From assembly GCA_030524765.1 (NCBI GenBank), contig JAUNGA010000007.1:1-54960 (forward strand): 54,960 nt of DNA, read 5' to 3'. The translations under genes and the position numbers were made by a program. Shown here piece by piece: positions 53,906 to 54,960 of this stretch; positions within the stretch are counted from its first letter, which is position 1; each line of letters opens with the position of its first letter. Origin of the DNA: Bacteroidales bacterium. GTDB taxonomy: Bacteria > Bacteroidota > Bacteroidia > Bacteroidales > Muribaculaceae. The notes under the pieces were generated by a model that was not told the DNA's origin, searched no databases, and saw only the letters and a list, made by a program, of their open reading frames with translations.

Positions 53906-54388
53906 TGATGCAATGGTGGCCGCCACCATGCGTGGCTACGACCGAAACAATCTCTTCGCTTTCGTTGCGGCGATAATCGGAAGTGATGAAGCACTGCGGT
54001 TGATGGAGATGTATCGTGTAGGCACATCGAAGCATTGGCAAGGTGCCACGGTGTTCTGGCAAATCTCGGCTGACGGCAACGTCCGTGGTGGTAAGATTAT
54101 GCTGTATGACCGATTGACCGGACATCGTGTTCAGGAGCCGTTTCCACACATCAACTGGGTACACTCGGTGTTGAGATTGCCCGACTTCAAGTTAACCCAA
54201 TGTTTCTTCGGAGAGCATCTGCTCCCATACATCCGCGACAAGCCGGTTGCCTCCACCCTCCACACGGCATTCTTGAACAAATGATGCAGCGAAATCCGAC
54301 ATTGCGTCAACTCGTTGACGCGCTACAGCTGGAACTCGTAGGCATCGAAGAATACAAACCGAGCGAAAGCTCACTAAAATCTCAATGA
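53892..54388 (+). pseudogene. DUF6371 gene with internal deletion and frameshift
   Basis: The first frame (53892-54284, 130 aa from MSRIDDAM) follows the DUF6371 pattern: YRVGTSKHWQGATVFWQ, GKIMLYDRLTGHRVQEP and CFFGEHLLPYIRDKPVA. In family members as I recall them this leads into IVESEKTA and a Toprim-like half. Here it changes after DKPVA into unrelated residues and stops. A second frame at 54269-54388 gives ILEQMMQRNPTLRQLVDALQ, which looks like the family C-terminus. The middle is therefore deleted and the frame lost. An ATGA overlap at 54281 could let the tail be translated as a 35-aa peptide. The N-terminal zinc domain of longer relatives is also absent. Confidence 0.65.
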
Positions 54389-54389
54389 A

Positions 54390-54800
54390 ATGGCACAATC
54401 AAAAATCTCAAATCCTCAGTCATCCGAAATGAGTGGTATGTCTAACAATTCAATTTTCTCTGAAACTATGGAAAATCCTACCAACCCCGAAGTTCAGCCC
54501 ATCGCTGAACAGAGCGAAACCGCTCAGCCCAAGTCAATCCGCCCCACTGCCAAGCAGCGCAAGAGCGAACTCGAAGATTACCGTAACGCCTTCTTTGCCC
54601 CGATTAAACTCGGCAAGGACCACAAGCATCAGGTAGCCATCAGCAACGACACGTTTGACCGTGTCGAGCGCACTGCCCGATTCTTCGGCGGCCCCGGTTA
54701 CAGCGTCAGCAACTTTGTCGAGCACATCATAAATGAACACCTCGACAATAACGCCGCCAACTATGAGGGCTGGTTCTCACTAATCAGTAAATCGTTCTGA
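54390..54800 (+). CDS. DUF3408 family protein
   Basis: A 136-aa protein with a disordered Ser/Pro/Gln-rich N-terminus (about 1-55) and a compact basic C-terminal domain (about 60-136): KQRKSELEDYRNAFFAPIKL, ISNDTFDRVERTARFFGGPGYSVSNFVEHIINEHL. DUF3408 proteins belong to Bacteroidales conjugative and mobilizable elements and have a ribbon-helix-helix-like look, fitting a relaxosome or DNA-binding accessory role. It follows the damaged DUF6371 region by 1 nt. Confidence 0.85.
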   Translation: MAQSKISNPQSSEMSGMSNNSIFSETMENPTNPEVQPIAEQSETAQPKSIRPTAKQRKSELEDYRNAFFAPIKLGKDHKHQVAISNDTFDRVERTARFFGGPGYSVSNFVEHIINEHLDNNAANYEGWFSLISKSF

Positions 54801-54801
54801 C

Positions 54802-54922
54802 CACTGCCCCGAGGCAGTGAAAATGGCGAAGCCATCGGCAGCGCCGGTATCCGGATAATCTGTCAAGATTAGGAGGATAGCAAGGTAGTGGCAATGTAAA
54901 CATTTCCGACCTTGCATCCTCC
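54802..54922. other. Inverted-repeat cluster, candidate oriT
   Basis: After the DUF3408 stop come CACTGCC/GGCAGTG (54802-54819), ATGGC/GCCAT (54823-54835) and a long dyad of 14-bp arms GGAGGAT(A)GCAAGGT/ACCTTGCATCCTCC (54872-54886 and 54909-54922) with one bulged base. Nested dyads between a DUF3408 gene and the expected mobilisation genes resemble an origin of transfer. The first hairpin may also terminate DUF3408. No nic site can be assigned. Confidence 0.45.
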
Positions 54923-54960
54923 GTTACCGGGCGGCTGGAGTCCGTTCCCGATGGTCACAA

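Larger units (their letters stand above)
47343..54960 (+). mobile_element. Integrative mobilizable element, left part (right end beyond window)
   Basis: From the 3' end of mnmE onward, base composition becomes more AT-rich and all genes are element types: HTH regulator, tyrosine integrase, membrane protein, EVE cargo, excisionase-like HTH, DUF3987, a damaged DUF6371 gene, DUF3408 and an oriT-like region. This order resembles the NBU-like and other mobilizable units of Bacteroidales. No conjugation genes are in view, so it is probably mobilised by helper elements or the rest lies to the right. The left boundary at 47343-47410 is inferred; attR is not visible. Confidence 0.85.

Overview
The window reads as chromosome of a Bacteroidales bacterium, most likely a gut Muribaculaceae (S24-7 group) or close relative. 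Support comes from Bacteroidota promoters (TTG, about 20 nt, TAnnTTTG), families almost confined to the phylum (DUF2027-Smr, GLPGLI, DUF4286, DUF2807, gliding-motility C-terminal domain, CotH with a type IX-like tail), the split two-subunit glycine dehydrogenase, and the GC-rich codon use of positions 1-47360. The family-level assignment is inference. No rRNA, tRNA or CRISPR array was seen.

Core chromosome, 1-47360. 1-5467 (+): an acidic EF-hand-like membrane protein, DUF2027-Smr, a flavodoxin/ferredoxin fusion, tpiA, a SPOR protein and folE. 5468-11229: a two-component system (-) divergent from a GLPGLI protein and its outer-membrane receptor (+). 11309-16529: an MscS channel facing lon, an AlgH/YqgE protein and a uracil-DNA glycosylase-like protein. 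16701-23742 (+): a 1361-aa Schlafen AlbA_2 protein starts an overlapping run with a glycosyltransferase, DUF4286, ruvC and a CHU_C-tailed secreted protein. 23869-30509 (+): one promoter precedes lipoate ligase, gcvT, gcvH, gcvPA, gcvPB and a dihydrolipoyl dehydrogenase, a self-contained glycine-cleavage operon that includes loading of H protein. 30519-39212 (-): a dusB, DUF2807, DUF2807, flippase operon, a large CotH-family surface protein, and an ECF sigma factor with a four-helix membrane partner. 39344-47360 (+): a coiled-coil membrane protein, MgtC-like and KefB-like proteins, purM, a DUF3332 lipoprotein, a membrane-anchored nuclease and mnmE.

Accessory region, 47361-54960. At the mnmE stop codon the sequence becomes more AT-rich and the gene content changes to an integrative mobilizable element whose right end lies outside the window. 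In order it holds a dyad-rich probable attL, three 10-bp-period CGGACG iterons, a zinc-ribbon protein with four HTH modules, a tyrosine recombinase, a two-helix membrane protein, an inverted EVE-domain cargo gene, an RNA-like region with three successive intrinsic terminators, an excisionase-like HTH protein, a DUF3987 primase/helicase-like protein, a deleted DUF6371 gene, a DUF3408 protein and an inverted-repeat cluster resembling an oriT.

The most interesting parts are the control regions of this element (attL dyads, iterons, triple terminators, matching int and xis promoters), its solitary EVE gene and unrecognised membrane protein, and the large AlbA_2 protein in the core region.
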